NCBI GenBank assembly: GCA_036265325.1
Contig: DATAPH010000023.1
Location: forward strand, 49,304-113,303
DNA from: AC-51 sp036265325
Lineage (GTDB): Bacteria; Actinomycetota; UBA4738; HRBIN12
Reading direction: 5' to 3'
Length of the DNA: 64,000 nucleotides
The translations under genes were made by a program, and so were the position numbers. Numbering within the stretch: the first letter of the stretch is position 1; every line of letters starts with the position of its first letter. This document shows positions 16,134 to 24,075 of this stretch, in pieces. The notes beneath the pieces were generated by a model. It saw only the letters and a list, made by a program, of their open reading frames with translations, ran no database searches and was not told the origin of the DNA.

Positions 16134-16640
16134 ATGCCGACCTCACTGATGCGCGACGCGTTCGATCATCACGTCTGGGCCTCGCTCCGAACGATAGACG
16201 TCTGCCTCGGCCTCACGCCGGAGCAGCTCGAGACCTCCGTGCCCGGCACGTACGGCTCGATCCTCGACACCGTCCGCCATCTCGTCGGCGCGGACGCCTC
16301 GTACTTGTTCGTCCTCAGCGGCACCGACTTCCCTCGGATCGACGAAGACTCGATGTCGTTGCCGGAGCTGCGTGCGCAGATGGCGACACACGGCGCGGCA
16401 TGGAACCAGGTGCTCGACGCCGACCCGGATCCCGGCACGGTGCTGACCCGTCATCGAGATGACGGCACGTCGACCAACGCGCCGGTCGGCATCCGGCTCG
16501 GGCAGGTCGTGCATCACGGGACCGACCATCGCAGCCAGATCTGCACGGCTCTCACCACGCTCGGGATCGAGCCCCCGTACATCGACGTCTGGGATTACGG
16601 CGTCGAGGCCGGCACCGTCGTTGATCACGACGCCTCGTAG
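16134..16640 (+). CDS. DinB-like four-helix protein
   Basis: The 168-residue protein has the DinB/YfiT-fold signature: an N-terminal helix ending 'FDHHVWASLRTID', 'TVRHLVGADASYL' and the C-terminal metal-ligand helix 'VVHHGTDHRSQICTALTTLG'. The three histidine positions form a metal site in family members, several of which are mycothiol- or bacillithiol-dependent transferases; the exact reaction cannot be told. The gene is divergent from the cNMP-binding protein. Confidence 0.85.
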   Translation: MPTSLMRDAFDHHVWASLRTIDVCLGLTPEQLETSVPGTYGSILDTVRHLVGADASYLFVLSGTDFPRIDEDSMSLPELRAQMATHGAAWNQVLDADPDPGTVLTRHRDDGTSTNAPVGIRLGQVVHHGTDHRSQICTALTTLGIEPPYIDVWDYGVEAGTVVDHDAS

Positions 16641-16759
16641 AGGGCTGCCGGGTCGAAGCGACGGTCGAGGCTGCGTCCTGGCCGGTTGACCCCTCCCGGG
16701 TCGTTGTGTGACGGTGGGCCCTCAGCCCCGTCGTGGGGGCGCATGGCGAAGGAGGGAGC

Positions 16760-17368
16760 ATGCGTCGCGTTCTCATCGCGAGCCTCGCGCTCGGACTGGC
16801 ATCCTTCATGGCGATCGTGGTGTCGGCTTCCGGCGCCGAGGCGAAGGTCCCGTGCACGATCACCGGAACACCGCATCACGACGTCTTGACGGGTACCGGT
16901 GGGCGCGACGTGATCTGCGGTCTCGGCGGCAACGACACGATCCGCGGCCTCGGTGCGAACGACATCCTGCGGGGAGGCGGCGGCAATGACCGCCTGTGGG
17001 CCGGAAACGGCCGCGATCAGCTGTTCGGCGGAGCCGGTACCGACCGGCTCTACGGCGGCTCCGGCAACGACGTCGTGCTCGGCGACAACGGCAACGACAT
17101 CGTGCGTGGTGGCCCCGACATGGACCTCGTGAACGGCGGGCGCGGCGACGATCGTGCGTTCGGCGGCCGCGGGAGCGACATCGTCACGGGGATCATCGGC
17201 AGCGACGTCATCCACGGCGGCGCCGGCAGCGATCGATGCCTCGACGCGCTCGATGGCATTCGCGGCAACGACATGGTGTTCGGCGGCCCCGGCATCGACC
17301 ATTACCAAGCCGACCCCGGCGACTTCCATCACTCCGCGGAGGTGCGCGGGCCCTGCATCCCTGAATAA
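16760..17368 (+). CDS. secreted RTX (calcium-binding nonapeptide repeat) protein
   Basis: The 202-residue protein has a Sec signal peptide (MRRVLIASLALGLASFMAIVV, cleavage after 'GAEA'). From about residue 40 to 180 it is a run of RTX nonapeptides of the form GGxGxD ('GLGGNDTI', 'GGGGNDRL', 'GGAGTDRL', 'GGSGNDVV'), which fold into a calcium-binding beta-roll. It ends with a short Cys-containing tail; two or three cysteines may form disulfides. No catalytic domain is present. A strong GAAGGAGGGAG ribosome site precedes ATG 16760. Confidence 0.88.
   Translation: MRRVLIASLALGLASFMAIVVSASGAEAKVPCTITGTPHHDVLTGTGGRDVICGLGGNDTIRGLGANDILRGGGGNDRLWAGNGRDQLFGGAGTDRLYGGSGNDVVLGDNGNDIVRGGPDMDLVNGGRGDDRAFGGRGSDIVTGIIGSDVIHGGAGSDRCLDALDGIRGNDMVFGGPGIDHYQADPGDFHHSAEVRGPCIPE
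16880..17310 (+). repeat. tandem RTX-coding repeats
   Basis: About fifteen imperfect 27-bp units coding for GGxGxDxxx nonapeptides, inside the secreted RTX protein gene. The repetition is of protein sequence; the DNA units have diverged. Confidence 0.8.
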
Positions 17369-17492
17369 CGTCCGCTCGCCGTTGTTCGCGATCTCTTCGA
17401 CAGATGTCTGGACCGTCGGCACTACTCCAACGGCTCCGGGGATCACACCTTTATCGAACACTTCGCGTAAGCCCGACCTGACGGACGGGCTG

Positions 17493-18482
17493 CTACGCGT
17501 GGGACGTGATGGTCCCGTTCGTGATGGCGCCTTGTGCGTCGGGCTCGGCCCATGACGCCGAGATGAATCGCTTCGTCTGATCCGGCATCGTGCAGTTCGC
17601 ATCGAACGACGTGGCGTGGACGTTCGTGACGGTGCCGGTGCACATGGCGCCGCTGGGCAGGTACTCCATCTGGAACGTGGTCGACGCGAGTTTGGTCGGC
17701 GTGACGAGCAGGTCCACACGCACCAGCACGTGCTGCGCGCCGTCGCCCGTGCCTGCCATCGAGACGATGCCGCGTGTCACGCCCATGTTGCTGAGGATCT
17801 TGCCGGAGAGCGAATCCTGGAACTCCGCCGGGTTCCACGGCTTCGGTTGGAAGCGGAGGGGACCTAGGGCGAGCGCGCTCACGATCGCGATGCTGCCCAC
17901 GCCCGCAAGCACCGGAACCGCCACGCGGGTGAGGACGGCGCGGCTCTCGGACCGGCGGAGGATCCGCCAGGTCGTCAGCCCGCAGACCGTCCCGACCGCG
18001 ACGGCGTCGATCGCCAGCAGCCACGTCGTGCTTCGGTCGGTGCCGCTCCCGAGGCTGTGGAAGGTCGCCGCCGTCCACACGGCGAAGTTCACGTAGTGCC
18101 ATCGGCGCCACGAGGCGTAGCTGAGCTTCGTGTTCCGGTAATGGTTCGTGATCGCGAGCGCCAGCAACAGCTCCGCTGCGACGATGCCGAGCCCGATCCA
18201 GATCGGCCGGTACGTCGAGATGAACGGCACGGCGAGCGACAGCGGTGAGAACGGCAGGTACGAATCGATCGCGACCGTCGTGATGTGCAGGACGACGAAG
18301 GTGCCGGTGAGGATCCCGGTGAACCGGTGCACGTCCTCGAGGGCGAAGCGAGGCCAGTGCTTCATCCGCTTCTTGCCCGTCATCAACAGCCCGATCGAAA
18401 CGTTGAGCGTGAGCAAGACGTACGCGGCGACCCCGCCGGCTCGCGCGGCGTACCAATCGATCGGGCTCGAGGTCAGGTGCAT
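17493..18482 (-). CDS. ferric-reductase-like haem membrane protein with extracellular C-terminal domain
   Basis: The 329-residue protein starts MHLTSSPIDWYAARAGGV. Residues about 10-190 hold five or six helices with paired histidines, 'LEDVHRFTGILTGTFVVLHI' and 'RRWHYVNFAVWTAATFHSLGSGTD', typical of ferric-reductase/MsrQ haem-b domains. No FAD/NAD domain is attached. One more helix (about 197-215) leads to an extracellular domain of about 115 residues rich in beta strands, 'LSGKILSNMGVTRGIVSM' to 'GTITSHA'. It sits directly behind apbE (TGATG overlap), so it probably takes part in trans-membrane electron transfer. Confidence 0.85.
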   Translation of the reverse strand: MHLTSSPIDWYAARAGGVAAYVLLTLNVSIGLLMTGKKRMKHWPRFALEDVHRFTGILTGTFVVLHITTVAIDSYLPFSPLSLAVPFISTYRPIWIGLGIVAAELLLALAITNHYRNTKLSYASWRRWHYVNFAVWTAATFHSLGSGTDRSTTWLLAIDAVAVGTVCGLTTWRILRRSESRAVLTRVAVPVLAGVGSIAIVSALALGPLRFQPKPWNPAEFQDSLSGKILSNMGVTRGIVSMAGTGDGAQHVLVRVDLLVTPTKLASTTFQMEYLPSGAMCTGTVTNVHATSFDANCTMPDQTKRFISASWAEPDAQGAITNGTITSHA

Positions 18483-19321
18483 CAGGCGGCCTCGCGCAGA
18501 TCCCGGTCCCAGGCAGATGTCGTACGGATCGAGCCGTCCTCGCCGAGGAAGCGAGCCGGGATCCCACGAGCGCCGAGCCACGCGGGGCCGTCGTCGCCGA
18601 GCAGGAAGCCCGCTTTCGCGGCGATGTCTGCAGCCACGCACGTCGCACCGCACGCCGTGACCTCGGTCCACGGAGAACGCGACGGGAGTCCCGTCCGTGG
18701 GTCGATCAGGTGATGCTGGATCTCGCCCCCGCGGAGCCATCGGCGCTTCGTGCGGCCCGATGTGGCCAATGCTCCCTTCCGGAGCTCAACCGCGTCGCCT
18801 CCTGGAAGAGCGACCGTCAGCGGGCCGCGCGCCGCGAGATCGCCGCCCGCCGACACCGACGCGTCGCCCGAGAGCAGTGCGAGCGCATCATCGACGGCAA
18901 GCGACTTCACCACACCGTTCAGATCGAGGATCGCGCCCTCGGGCATACGGACGACCCTGCCGGTCATGGTCACGGGCTCCGGACCCCTGGGGGGTCCGGC
19001 CGCGCGGGGATCCGCCGCGAGCTCTGAGAAGTCGCATGTGTACCCGGCGCCGGCCAGCGCCCCGCCCAGCGTCGGATCTACGAGCCCATCTGTTTCGCGC
19101 GCCGCTTGGATCGCGATCGCAAGGGTGTCGGCGAACAGAGTCGATACGAGCGTCGGCCGTCCGCTCGCCTCGTTCACGCGGTTGAGTTCGCTTCCCGCGA
19201 TGAACCGACTGAACGTGCGATCGCGATCGCGGAACAGATGCTCGATCTCGACGTGCTCATCCATGCGGCCGCCGCGCACGACGACCTCGCATCCCATCGC
19301 CTCAAAACGTTGCTCGATCAT
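18482..19321 (-). CDS. apbE: ApbE-family FAD:protein FMN transferase (copy 1)
   Basis: ApbE transfers FMN from FAD onto a threonine or serine of extracytoplasmic flavoproteins. The 279-residue protein has 'RDRTFSRFIAGSELNRVN', 'TDGLVDPTLGGAL', 'AILDLNGVVKSLAVDDAL', 'VSAGGDLAARG', 'HHLIDPRTGLPS' and 'ATCVAADIAAKAGFLLG', the normal motif order. No signal peptide or lipobox is seen. It overlaps the small upstream gene by 4 nt and the haem protein by 1 nt, so the three form an operon. A typical acceptor motif (DxxTGAT-like) is not evident in the neighbours. Confidence 0.93.
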   Translation of the reverse strand: MIEQRFEAMGCEVVVRGGRMDEHVEIEHLFRDRDRTFSRFIAGSELNRVNEASGRPTLVSTLFADTLAIAIQAARETDGLVDPTLGGALAGAGYTCDFSELAADPRAAGPPRGPEPVTMTGRVVRMPEGAILDLNGVVKSLAVDDALALLSGDASVSAGGDLAARGPLTVALPGGDAVELRKGALATSGRTKRRWLRGGEIQHHLIDPRTGLPSRSPWTEVTACGATCVAADIAAKAGFLLGDDGPAWLGARGIPARFLGEDGSIRTTSAWDRDLREAA

Positions 19322-19638
19322 GACGGCGCGCTCGCTGCACCGGGAGGAGCCTGCGCGGGGGCGACGACCCCGGCCTGAAGCAGGTTCTTCTTGACGATCT
19401 GTTCATATCGCCCCGGCGCCGCGAGCGGTACGACGGGCGCCTTGGCGTGCCCGGCGTACGCGTTCCGTGCGAGGCTCATCCCGCCGACGAACAGGACGGC
19501 CACCGCCGCCACGAACCCCACCTTCGTGGCGTTCGCGCGACGCCGTGCGGCGGCCAGTTCTTGCTGCCGGTCGGCGCGAACCTGTCGGTCCGGTCGCGGC
19601 GGCTGGGCACGGGGTCTCTTCTTGGCTTGTTGACCCAT
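19318..19638 (-). CDS. small single-pass membrane protein of apbE cluster 1
   Basis: A 106-residue protein of unknown function. Residues 1-40 are very basic and Gln-rich ('KKRPRAQPPRPDRQVRADRQ'), residues about 41-60 form one membrane helix ('VGFVAAVAVLFVGGMSLA'), and the tail is Ala/Pro-rich with a short helix 'YEQIVKKNLLQAG'. The topology implies a cytosolic basic head and an external tail. GGAGGA lies 3 nt before the ATG. The 4-nt overlap with apbE marks it as a partner of the flavin cluster; the second cluster has two similar small anchored proteins. Confidence 0.7.
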   Translation of the reverse strand: MGQQAKKRPRAQPPRPDRQVRADRQQELAAARRRANATKVGFVAAVAVLFVGGMSLARNAYAGHAKAPVVPLAAPGRYEQIVKKNLLQAGVVAPAQAPPGAASAPS

Positions 19639-19712
19639 CGATCCTCCAGATCGGGCGTTCGCAACGAGTATGCGTCGGAGGTTCGTCGGGCATGCCGAGA
19701 AATGTCGGTGCA

Positions 19713-19720
19713 AACGGTTA
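19713..19720 (-). promoter_or_regulatory. TAACCGTT element upstream of apbE cluster 1
   Basis: TAACCGTT (followed by TG) lies 74 nt upstream of the first gene of cluster 1. The same octamer lies 66 nt upstream of the first gene of cluster 2 (21715-21722). It may be a shared regulator site or -35 element. Confidence 0.35.
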
Positions 19721-19754
19721 GAAGTCGATTCGAACGGTCCAGCTTGAGGGCGAT

Positions 19755-21113
19755 CTAGGGTGGCCCGTTCGCCGCCCGGTAGATACGCCACGGCTCCGGA
19801 ACACCTTTCAGGTCGTGCTCGCCGAGGTCCTCGAAGACGAGGCCAGAACCGGCGACGAGATCCTTGACCGTGGAGGACACGAGCACCTCCGACGGCCCGG
19901 CGAGCGCGCTCACCCGTGCCCCGATGTGCACGGCGATCCCACGGATGTCGTCGCCGACGAGCTCGATCTCCCCGGTGTGGCACCCGGCCCGGATCTCAAG
20001 GCCGGCCTGACGGACGGACGACACGATCGCCTGGGCGCAGTGCACGGCTCTGGCCGGCCCGTCGAACGTCGCGAGGAACCCGTCGCCCGCCGTATCGATC
20101 TCGCGCCCACGGAACCGGTCGAGCTCTTTGCGTATGGCCGAGTGATGGACGTCCAGGACGTCGCGCCACCGCGCGTCGCCGATCTCCGCAGCCTTCTTCG
20201 TTGAGCCGACGATGTCGGTGAACAGCACGGTTGCCAGCACGCGATCGGCATCGGGCGCACGGCGTGAGCCGGTGAGGAACTCTTCGATCTCGTCCGCGAT
20301 ATCCTCCGCGCCCGCGAAGAGGTTGTGCTTGTCGCCGGGAAGCTCGACGAGGCGACCTTCCGGGATCGCCGCTGCCGCGCCGTTCGCATGTTCGATCGAC
20401 ATCAGCCTGTCGCCCGTCCGGTGCACGACGATCGTCGGGACGCGGACGGAACGGAAGACGGGCCACGGATCGATCTGATGCCAGATGCGGAGCATCTCCT
20501 TGGCCGATGTTGGGCTCGCCGCGAGCTGGAGCAGCACCTCGTACCAGGCCAGGAACGCCTCGTCGTTGATGAGCGATGGATCGGACATCTGGATGTCCCA
20601 GCGCGCGTACGCGCGGGTGCCCCAGTGTTCTTCCACTTGTCGCATCAGCCCATCGAGGAATGCAGCTCGCTCCGGTGACGGATGTGCAAGATCGACGCCC
20701 GGCGCATCGGGATCCATCCCGTACAGAACGAGCGATCGCGTTCGATCGGGATGCGTTGCCGCAAACATGGAGCACACGAAGCAGCCGTCTTCAGAGCCGA
20801 GCAGGGCGACCTGCTCGGACCCGACCGCGTCCATCACCGTCAGGATGTCGTCGGCAAGTTCCTCCAGGGCAGGGAGATCCTGCGGGGAGAAGCGGTCGGA
20901 CAGCCCGGTGCCGCGCCGGTCGATGATGATCAAACGTGAGAACGACGCGAGCCGCCTCAGGAACCGCGCGTAGGACGGCAACTCCCACTGCCACCGAAGG
21001 TTCGACGCGTAGCCGGGGAGGTAGACGAGATCGATCGGACCGTCGCCGACGACCTGATACGCGATCGAGATCCCGCCGGCGGTCTTGGCGTATCTGGTCT
21101 CAGGGATATCCAT
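19755..21113 (-). CDS. alpha/beta-hydrolase - class III adenylate cyclase fusion
   Basis: The 452-residue protein has an alpha/beta-hydrolase domain (1-275; 'YLPGYASNLRWQWELP', 'IIIDRRGTGLSDR', 'VVHRTGDRLMSIEHA') joined to a class III cyclase domain (about 285-452). The cyclase has both metal aspartates, 'VLFTDIVGSTKKA' and 'DTAGDGFLATFD', plus 'GCHTGEIE' and 'AVHIGARVSALA'. It should make cAMP in the cytosol. The hydrolase elbow reads G-S-E-D-G instead of G-x-S-x-G, so the nucleophile position holds Glu and the domain may only sense a ligand. Such fusions are known in actinobacteria. Confidence 0.88.
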   Translation of the reverse strand: MDIPETRYAKTAGGISIAYQVVGDGPIDLVYLPGYASNLRWQWELPSYARFLRRLASFSRLIIIDRRGTGLSDRFSPQDLPALEELADDILTVMDAVGSEQVALLGSEDGCFVCSMFAATHPDRTRSLVLYGMDPDAPGVDLAHPSPERAAFLDGLMRQVEEHWGTRAYARWDIQMSDPSLINDEAFLAWYEVLLQLAASPTSAKEMLRIWHQIDPWPVFRSVRVPTIVVHRTGDRLMSIEHANGAAAAIPEGRLVELPGDKHNLFAGAEDIADEIEEFLTGSRRAPDADRVLATVLFTDIVGSTKKAAEIGDARWRDVLDVHHSAIRKELDRFRGREIDTAGDGFLATFDGPARAVHCAQAIVSSVRQAGLEIRAGCHTGEIELVGDDIRGIAVHIGARVSALAGPSEVLVSSTVKDLVAGSGLVFEDLGEHDLKGVPEPWRIYRAANGPP

Positions 21114-21269
21114 ACGGAGACTCGCTCGTCATGACGTGCTGACGTGGGCTCGGTTCGTACTTGGTTTCGAGACGCTGAACGAGCAGCATCTTGCGGCTCA
21201 AGCCATATCCGTCGCAAACCCAAGCACCACCTCCCCGTCGTTACGACCGTGGATAGGATCGAGGGCATC

Positions 21270-21680
21270 ATGCCGCGACGCAGCCATGACGAAGACGTCT
21301 CTGCCGAGATCGACGAGATCATCGCGGGCATCGGCGGTTGGCGGAGCGCCACCTTGGCGGAACTGCGCGCGACGATCCAGAAGGCCGACGGGTCGATCGT
21401 CGAAGAGGTGAAGTGGAAGAAGCCCTCCCGGCCTTCGGGGGTGCCCGTGTGGTCAAGCGCCGGGATCCTCTGTGTCGGCGAACCGCTCAAGGCCGCGGTC
21501 CGCCTGACATTCCCGCACGGTGCATCGTTGAAGGACACGAACAAGCTCTTCAACACGCGGCTCGACAGCAAGACGGTTCGCGCCATCGACGTGTACGAGG
21601 GCGACAAGATCGACAAGGCCGCCCTGAAGGGCTTGATAGCAGAAGCGATCGCGCTGAACACAGCGAAGAAGGCCAAGTAG
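21270..21680 (+). CDS. DUF1801-family protein
   Basis: The 136-residue protein has the DUF1801/YdhG-like pattern: an N-terminal helix 'SAEIDEIIAGIGGWRSATLAELRATIQKA', the signature 'EEVKWKKPSRPSG' and 'AAVRLTFPHGASL'. Family members include a proposed frataxin-like iron chaperone, but the function is not settled. It is encoded alone, between the cyclase gene (divergent) and apbE cluster 2. The ATG at 21270 was chosen because residues upstream do not fit the family. Confidence 0.8.
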   Translation: MPRRSHDEDVSAEIDEIIAGIGGWRSATLAELRATIQKADGSIVEEVKWKKPSRPSGVPVWSSAGILCVGEPLKAAVRLTFPHGASLKDTNKLFNTRLDSKTVRAIDVYEGDKIDKAALKGLIAEAIALNTAKKAK

Positions 21681-21714
21681 CCTGTCGTCCGCCCGAAGAT
21701 CCTTGGTTCGCTCT

Positions 21715-21722
21715 TAACCGTT
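21715..21722 (+). promoter_or_regulatory. TAACCGTT element upstream of apbE cluster 2
   Basis: TAACCGTTCG, 66 nt before the ATG at 21789, mirrors the element upstream of apbE cluster 1 in sequence and distance. Confidence 0.35.
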
Positions 21723-21726
21723 CGTT

Positions 21727-21745
21727 CGCGGTCCCTTGGACCGCG
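21727..21745 (+). terminator. 8-bp hairpin between DUF1801 and apbE cluster 2
   Basis: CGCGGTCC-ctt-GGACCGCG is a perfect 8-bp stem, followed by CCCCTCT. It may end the DUF1801 transcript or lie in the leader of the next operon. Confidence 0.45.
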
Positions 21746-21788
21746 CCCCTCTAGCGTCACCCTTCGGAGATCCACGAAGGAGTGCGCG

Positions 21789-22154
21789 ATGAAGAACAAG
21801 CGATCGGCAGTGCTCACGGCGGGCGGCCTGGCAGCCTCCTTCATGGCCGGCGCGGCGGCGGTGACCTTCCATTGGGGGATGGGCACGTCCTCGGCGTCGA
21901 CCGTGGCGGCAGCCCCGAGCCGGGCCGCGGCACCCAAGCCGCTGAAGCCCATCGTGAAGCACCGCACGATCGTGGTGCACCGCAAGGCGCCGGCGCCTCC
22001 GGCGACCACGACGGCCCCGGCCCCGGCCCCGGCCGCGCAGACCGTCGTGGTCCCAGCGCCGGCGCCGACGAGCACGACCTCGAAGTCGGTCACCACGACG
22101 GGCGGTAGCCCAACTGCCGCGGGCGAGAACGAGCACGAGGGATCGGACGACTGA
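21789..22154 (+). CDS. small anchored Ala/Pro-rich protein A of apbE cluster 2
   Basis: A 121-residue protein of unknown function: a short cytosolic start MKNKRSAVL, one membrane helix or uncleaved signal (about 8-28), then an external low-complexity tail rich in Ala, Pro, Thr with a His/Lys-rich stretch ('KPIVKHRTIVVHRKAPAP') and an acidic end 'GENEHEGSDD'. A ribosome site GAAGGAG precedes the ATG. Its stop shares a base with the next ATG (TGATG). Its position before apbE parallels the small protein of cluster 1. Confidence 0.7.
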   Translation: MKNKRSAVLTAGGLAASFMAGAAAVTFHWGMGTSSASTVAAAPSRAAAPKPLKPIVKHRTIVVHRKAPAPPATTTAPAPAPAAQTVVVPAPAPTSTTSKSVTTTGGSPTAAGENEHEGSDD

Positions 22155-22498
22155 TGCCCGAGACGCGGCCGCCCACGAAGCGGCGAGCGAGCCGGGGCAC
22201 GGTCCGAGCGTGGGCCTGGATCCTCGGCACGTTCAGCTTCCTCGCGCCTTGGATGATCCTCGGCCTCTCGCCGAAGCCGTCGGCTGACGCCGCTCCCACG
22301 CCGGCGGCGCCCAAGGCGTCGACGACCGCGCGGCGGCCGGTCGTGATGGTGATCACCAAGAAGATCATCGTGACGGCTCCCACGGCGGCATCGGTGCCCG
22401 CACGGACCGTAAGCGGTTCGGCACCGATCAACTACGTCTACGCACCCGCACCAGCAGCGGCGCCCGTCACGGTTTCGTGCGGCACCCACCCCTGTTAG
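22154..22498 (+). CDS. small anchored Ala/Pro-rich protein B of apbE cluster 2
   Basis: A 114-residue protein of unknown function. A basic head of about 18 residues, one helix (about 20-42, 'AWAWILGTFSFLAPWMILGLS') and an external tail with 'RRPVVMVITKKIIVTAP', ending in 'VSCGTHPC'. The terminal C-x-x-x-x-C with a histidine could bind metal or form a disulfide, but this is only suggestive. It overlaps protein A and is followed 15 nt later by apbE copy 2. Confidence 0.68.
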   Translation: MPETRPPTKRRASRGTVRAWAWILGTFSFLAPWMILGLSPKPSADAAPTPAAPKASTTARRPVVMVITKKIIVTAPTAASVPARTVSGSAPINYVYAPAPAAAPVTVSCGTHPC

Positions 22499-22513
22499 CG
22501 CGAAGGAGATCCG

Positions 22514-23458
22514 ATGAAGCCTCCGTTGCGGCACTCGTTCACGACGATGGGGACCGTCGTCACCGTGATCGCACCTGGCAAAACCGGCGGCCGGACGTTC
22601 CGGAGCGCCGTCGCGACGGTGGAACATGTCTTCCACAGGGAGGATCGCCGGTTCTCCCGGTTCCGGCCGGACAGCGAGCTGTCCCGCGTCAACGCCGCCG
22701 CGGGACAGTGGGTGGAGGTTTCCCGTCCGTTCGCGGTCTTGACCGAACGGTCGCTCCGAGCCGCGGCGGAGACCGATGGGTTGTTCGACCCGACCGTGCT
22801 CCCGGCGCTCGCGGCCGCCGGCTACGACCGGGACTGGGCCGACGTGGAAGCCCGCGGTGATGAGGAGGACGAGGAGCTCGCGGCGATCCGTCGTGAGTTC
22901 GCCGCGCTGATGATCAAGCACAGCACCGCGTGCGGTGCGTGGCGCGAGATCGAGCTCGACGGCACGAACCTGCGCATCCCCGAAGGAGCGGCGCTCGACT
23001 TCGGCGGGATCGCGAAGGGGTGGACCGTCGATCGAGCGGCCGACAAGCTGCCCGATCTGCGCTGGGCGATCGTGAACGCGGGAGGCGACCTCCGCGTCGT
23101 GGGCACGCCGCCTCGGGGGGGTCTCGACGTCGGCGTCGAGGACCCACACGACGCTACCCTCGAGGCGCTCCGGTTGGGATTGTCTTCAGGCGCCCTCGCG
23201 ACCACGTCCGTCACCGTTCGCGCGTGGGGCGACGGCAACCATCACGTCATCGACCCCCGAACCTCGTTGCCCGCGATGACCGAGGTCGTCCAGGCAACCG
23301 TGTGGGGTGAGACGTGCGCCGACGCGGAGGTGTGGTCGAAGGCTGCGTTGCTTCGCGGACAAGACATCTTGGAGCGGATCTCGGCGAGCCTCGTGCTTGC
23401 ATCCGGCCAGGTGGTCACGAACATGGCGGACGCCGACGATGCGCAGGTGCCCGCATGA
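22514..23458 (+). CDS. apbE: ApbE-family FAD:protein FMN transferase (copy 2)
   Basis: The 314-residue protein shows the family motifs: 'HSFTTMGTVVTVIAPG', 'REDRRFSRFRPDSELSRVN', 'TDGLFDPTVLPAL', 'ALDFGGIAKGWTVDRAAD', 'IVNAGGDLRVVG', 'HHVIDPRTSLPA' and 'GETCADAEVWSKAALL'. It is longer than copy 1 by an acidic insertion around residues 110-135 ('RGDEEDEELAAIRRE'). An AAGGAG ribosome site precedes the ATG. It overlaps the haem membrane protein gene by 4 nt. It would flavinylate an extracytoplasmic acceptor not recognised in the window. Confidence 0.93.
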   Translation: MKPPLRHSFTTMGTVVTVIAPGKTGGRTFRSAVATVEHVFHREDRRFSRFRPDSELSRVNAAAGQWVEVSRPFAVLTERSLRAAAETDGLFDPTVLPALAAAGYDRDWADVEARGDEEDEELAAIRREFAALMIKHSTACGAWREIELDGTNLRIPEGAALDFGGIAKGWTVDRAADKLPDLRWAIVNAGGDLRVVGTPPRGGLDVGVEDPHDATLEALRLGLSSGALATTSVTVRAWGDGNHHVIDPRTSLPAMTEVVQATVWGETCADAEVWSKAALLRGQDILERISASLVLASGQVVTNMADADDAQVPA

Positions 23459-24051
23459 TCATGTGGAACATCATCCGGGCGGCCGGGATCGGCGCCTACT
23501 TGATGCTCTGGGCGTCCGTCACGTGGGGGCTTGTCGCGACGACGTCGCTGTTCGGCAAGCGCGTGCCGAAGGCGACGAGTGTGGCCCTGCACCAGGCGTT
23601 CTCAACGCTGGGGCTGTTGTTGCTCGTCACGCACCTCGGCGTGCTCCTCGTCGACAGCTTCATGCCGTTCGCATGGCTCGACCTGCTGATCCCGCTGCGC
23701 GCGACCTATCGACCTGTGGGGGTGGCCTTCGGGATCGGGGCGATGATGCTGATGGCCGTCGTGCTGCTCACCTCATGGTTCCGCAAACAGGTCAAGCCGA
23801 CGTGGTGGCGTCGGTTCCACGCGCTGTCCGTGCCGGCGTTCTCGCTTGCGCTCGCGCACGGGTTCATGACCGGAACCGATTCGCCGCGGCCAACGATGTT
23901 CTGGTTCTACCTCGCAACGACGGGGGTCCTGTTGTTCGTCGTGCTCGTCCGTGCGATGACCGTCGGGCTGCGAGCCGTCCGGCGCACCCCAACGCCCGCG
24001 GCGGTGCCGCTCCGTGCGGTCGGCGACCTCGCCGATCAACGATCCGCATAG
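23455..24051 (+). CDS. ferric-reductase-like haem membrane protein, short form
   Basis: The 198-residue protein has five helices: 'AAGIGAYLMLWASVTWGLVA', 'LHQAFSTLGLLLLVTHLGVLL', 'GVAFGIGAMMLMAVVLLTSW', 'WRRFHALSVPAFSLALAHGFMTGTD' and 'FWFYLATTGVLLFVVLVRAM'. His pairs in helices 2 and 4 match the haem ligands of ferric-reductase/MsrQ proteins. It is the counterpart of the cluster 1 protein but lacks the extra helix and external domain. Coupled to apbE by a 4-nt overlap, it likely passes electrons across the membrane to a flavinylated partner. Confidence 0.85.
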   Translation: MIMWNIIRAAGIGAYLMLWASVTWGLVATTSLFGKRVPKATSVALHQAFSTLGLLLLVTHLGVLLVDSFMPFAWLDLLIPLRATYRPVGVAFGIGAMMLMAVVLLTSWFRKQVKPTWWRRFHALSVPAFSLALAHGFMTGTDSPRPTMFWFYLATTGVLLFVVLVRAMTVGLRAVRRTPTPAAVPLRAVGDLADQRSA

Positions 24052-24057
24052 CCGCGA

Positions 24058-24075
24058 CGTCTCGGAAACGAGGCG
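24058..24075 (+). terminator. short hairpin after apbE cluster 2
   Basis: CGTCTCG-gaaa-CGAGGCG, a 7-bp stem with one G-U pair and a GNRA-type tetraloop, just after the last gene of cluster 2. No U-run; a weak terminator candidate. Confidence 0.35.

Noticed and set aside
16880..17310. Regular GGC/GAC repeats, considered as a CRISPR array
   Set aside because: No constant repeat/spacer pattern; the frame encodes RTX nonapeptides.
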